Notes under the pieces: model-generated
The model's input: only the letters and a program-made list of their open reading frames with translations
What the model was told of the DNA's origin: nothing
Database searches by the model: none
In this document: piece after piece, positions 13,287 through 14,683 of the stretch
Position numbering within the stretch: position 1 is the stretch's first letter
Layout of the letters: every line of letters begins with the position of its first letter
DNA from: C00003060 sp964502635
Lineage (GTDB): Bacteria > Desulfobacterota > Desulfobacteria > Desulfobacterales > C00003060
NCBI GenBank assembly: GCA_964502635.1
Contig: CAZCXI010000075.1
Coordinates: 1 to 14,683 of the forward strand
Length of the DNA: 14,683 bases
Direction: 5' to 3'
Position numbers and translations under genes: made by a program

Positions 13287-14573
13287 CTATTTTTTTTCCC
13301 AGCGGAGAAGCTCAGTGACCTTACTGAGTGTGCTTCCTGTTTTGATTTCTTCGCGAATTCGGTTCTCTCTCTCCAACACGTCCATGCCACGGTTGGCATA
13401 TTCAGCTGCCATGGATTTTGGCAGGATCACAACCCCGTCATCATCGCCCAGGATCCAGTCGCCGGTTTCCACCCTGCGATTTCCCACGTTCACGGGCACT
13501 CCGATCTCACCGAAACCCTTCGGCTCACCCGCATTAGGCATGACCAATCTCGTAAAGGCTGGAAACTTCATCTGTTTTATGTCGTGTGTGTCTCGGATGG
13601 CACCATCGATGACCACACCTGCCAGCCCTTTTTGCATTGCGGAGTGCGTAGCCAATTCACCCCAAATAGCCGGGCCGAGGCCTCCGGCATCCACGACGAT
13701 CACGTCCCCCTCTTGCGCAACGTCGATCGCCTCAACCGGTTTAGCCCAGTCTCCGGGATAGGTTCTCACTGTCACCGCGCGGCCCACCAGTCGGATTCCT
13801 TGAAACAGTGGCCGTATCCCCTGCATCACGCCTGCCCGGTGTAAAGCGTCTGATAGATTTGCTGCCGAGATCTGCTGCAGGATCTCCCGAATCTGCGCCC
13901 CCGACCCTCTTCTAAAGAGTTGGGTGGGCACGGCAACCATGGTCTCCATGGCCCTTTTGATGATGCCGGCCGCTTGTCTTGGATCAACGGCCTTGGTGAT
14001 CGCTCCGCCCACGATGACGATCGATGCCCCTGACTCCAAGGCTCGCGGGGCTGTTTCCGAATTGATCCCTCCCGCAACGCCTACCGGCACGGAAACGCTC
14101 TTCACAACACTGCGCAGCGTTTCAAACGGATCTTTCCCCTCCATCTGTTCGTCTATGGAACAATGCACCGTGACATAATCAGCTCCAAAATCCGCGACTT
14201 CCCTGGCCCGCGACACAGGGTCCTTGACAGCAATAAGGTCCACCACAATTCTGGCTCCGTAGTTTTTCGCAGCCTGTATGCATTCTCGAACGGTGGCGTC
14301 GCTTGCAGCACCCAGAACATCCACGACATTGGCACCCGCCTTGGCCGCCGTTTCAACTTCAATGCGGCCGGCATCCATAATCTTCATGTCGGCCACAATC
14401 GTCGCCCGAGGGAACAGTCTCCGTAATTCGCGAACCGCCCCAAGTCCCTCGCTCTTTATCAACGGCGTGCCGGCTTCAAGCCAATCTACCCCGCCCGCCA
14501 TCGCGGCCTCGGCATTCTTTGTCGCGCGACTTAGATCTACAAAATCAAGAGCCAATTGCAGAACCGGTTTCAT
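13287..14573 (-). CDS. hps: 3-hexulose-6-phosphate synthase fused to an RraA-like domain
   Basis: A 428-residue two-domain protein. Residues 1-212 are a 3-hexulose-6-phosphate synthase (OMP decarboxylase fold): LQLALDF, DWLEAGTPLIKSEG (Glu33, Lys40), ADMKIMDAG (Asp62, Lys64, Asp67), TVHCS and VGVAGGI. It would condense formaldehyde with ribulose 5-phosphate, or run in reverse to supply ribulose 5-phosphate. Residues about 222-428 are RraA-like (GDWAKP, VVDAGGLGPAIWGELATHSA, VIDGAIRD with Arg327-Asp328), as in RNase E regulator or aldolase/decarboxylase relatives. Such fusions are known in archaea and some anaerobic bacteria. A GAGGTG lies upstream of the ATG at 14573. No phosphohexuloisomerase gene is in the window. 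The gene is monocistronic here and converges on DUF2062. Confidence 0.9.
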   Translation of the reverse strand: MKPVLQLALDFVDLSRATKNAEAAMAGGVDWLEAGTPLIKSEGLGAVRELRRLFPRATIVADMKIMDAGRIEVETAAKAGANVVDVLGAASDATVRECIQAAKNYGARIVVDLIAVKDPVSRAREVADFGADYVTVHCSIDEQMEGKDPFETLRSVVKSVSVPVGVAGGINSETAPRALESGASIVIVGGAITKAVDPRQAAGIIKRAMETMVAVPTQLFRRGSGAQIREILQQISAANLSDALHRAGVMQGIRPLFQGIRLVGRAVTVRTYPGDWAKPVEAIDVAQEGDVIVVDAGGLGPAIWGELATHSAMQKGLAGVVIDGAIRDTHDIKQMKFPAFTRLVMPNAGEPKGFGEIGVPVNVGNRRVETGDWILGDDDGVVILPKSMAAEYANRGMDVLERENRIREEIKTGSTLSKVTELLRWEKK

Positions 14574-14597
14574 GGCCTCACCTCAAACAAAAAAACA

Positions 14598-14606
14598 ATC
14601 ATAACA
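14598..14606 (-). promoter_or_regulatory. Extended -10 at the MITE boundary, ahead of HPS-RraA
   Basis: TGTTATGAT on the minus strand gives TATGAT (14603-14598, five of six) with the TGn of an extended -10. The TGn is supplied by the last three bases of the MITE end (14606-14604). The start near 14591 leaves an 18-base leader with the ribosome binding site. No good -35 is seen. Confidence 0.35.
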
Positions 14607-14683
14607 GACTCGTAAAAAGTGTTTTGCGAACGATATTGAGCATTTTGGACGAAACGCACTTGAGATATTGAAGGTCCCTGTAG
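14604..14683. mobile_element. Second MITE copy, truncated by the window edge
   Basis: From ACAGACTCGTAAAAAGT onward this matches the reverse complement of the right arm of the MITE at 12339-12524, almost base for base over the first 45 bases (GCGAACGATATTGAGC is shared), then diverges more. It lies 30 bases upstream of the HPS-RraA start codon. The other half and any target duplication are outside the window. Confidence 0.7.

Noticed and set aside
13283..13300. T-run between DUF2062 and HPS-RraA as a terminator
   Set aside because: There is no hairpin before the run of Ts, and most of it is coding sequence for the end of HPS-RraA.
1..14683. CRISPR array, tRNA or rRNA genes
   Set aside because: No regularly spaced direct repeats, cloverleaf or conserved rRNA segments were seen on either strand.

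Overview
The window looks like a chromosomal segment of an anaerobic deltaproteobacterium (Desulfobacterota, probably of the sulfate-reducer type). This is inferred, not proven. The clues are an archaeal/eukaryotic-type prolyl-tRNA synthetase next to ispG, a bifunctional Rel protein, a zinc-ribbon L28, an FmdB-type zinc ribbon, a radical-SAM enzyme, a HPS-RraA fusion, a candidate selenocysteine gene, and many short palindromic intergenic repeats. No rRNA, tRNA, CRISPR array or intact transposase was seen.

Layout. 1-930 is sparse: hairpin repeats, a 69-residue membrane protein (365-574) and a doubtful 50-codon reverse ORF. rpmB (934-1125, +) faces relA (1164-3308, -). Upstream of relA on the minus strand lie proS (3452-4969) and ispG (4971-6044), one base apart. 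A radical-SAM gene (6175-7050, +) diverges from ispG and converges on a DUF1232-J-domain gene (7062-7493, -). A + strand unit follows: an fmdB-like zinc ribbon (7668-7877) and a 60-codon ORF with an in-frame UGA and a downstream SECIS-like hairpin (7917-8099), read here as a small membrane selenoprotein. On the minus strand, a MoxR/CbbQ-type AAA+ ATPase (10233-11066) and an unfamiliar 649-residue protein with a TraB-like N-terminal domain (8281-10230) form a tight two-gene operon with its own promoter, after an MFS exporter (11145-12329). The right part holds a MITE with a perfect 10-bp target duplication, an amber-interrupted small ORF, a DUF2062 membrane protein (12725-13282, +) and a HPS-RraA fusion (13287-14573, -). 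A second MITE copy starts at 14604 and runs off the window.

How it fits together. proS, ispG and relA are housekeeping functions (charging of tRNA-Pro, isoprenoid synthesis, stringent response) lying in one direction. A 118-bp hairpin element fills the proS-relA gap and forms the relA leader. The regions most worth a second look are the candidate selenoprotein with its SECIS, the MoxR plus TraB-like pair, and the mobile palindromic elements that sit just ahead of start codons.
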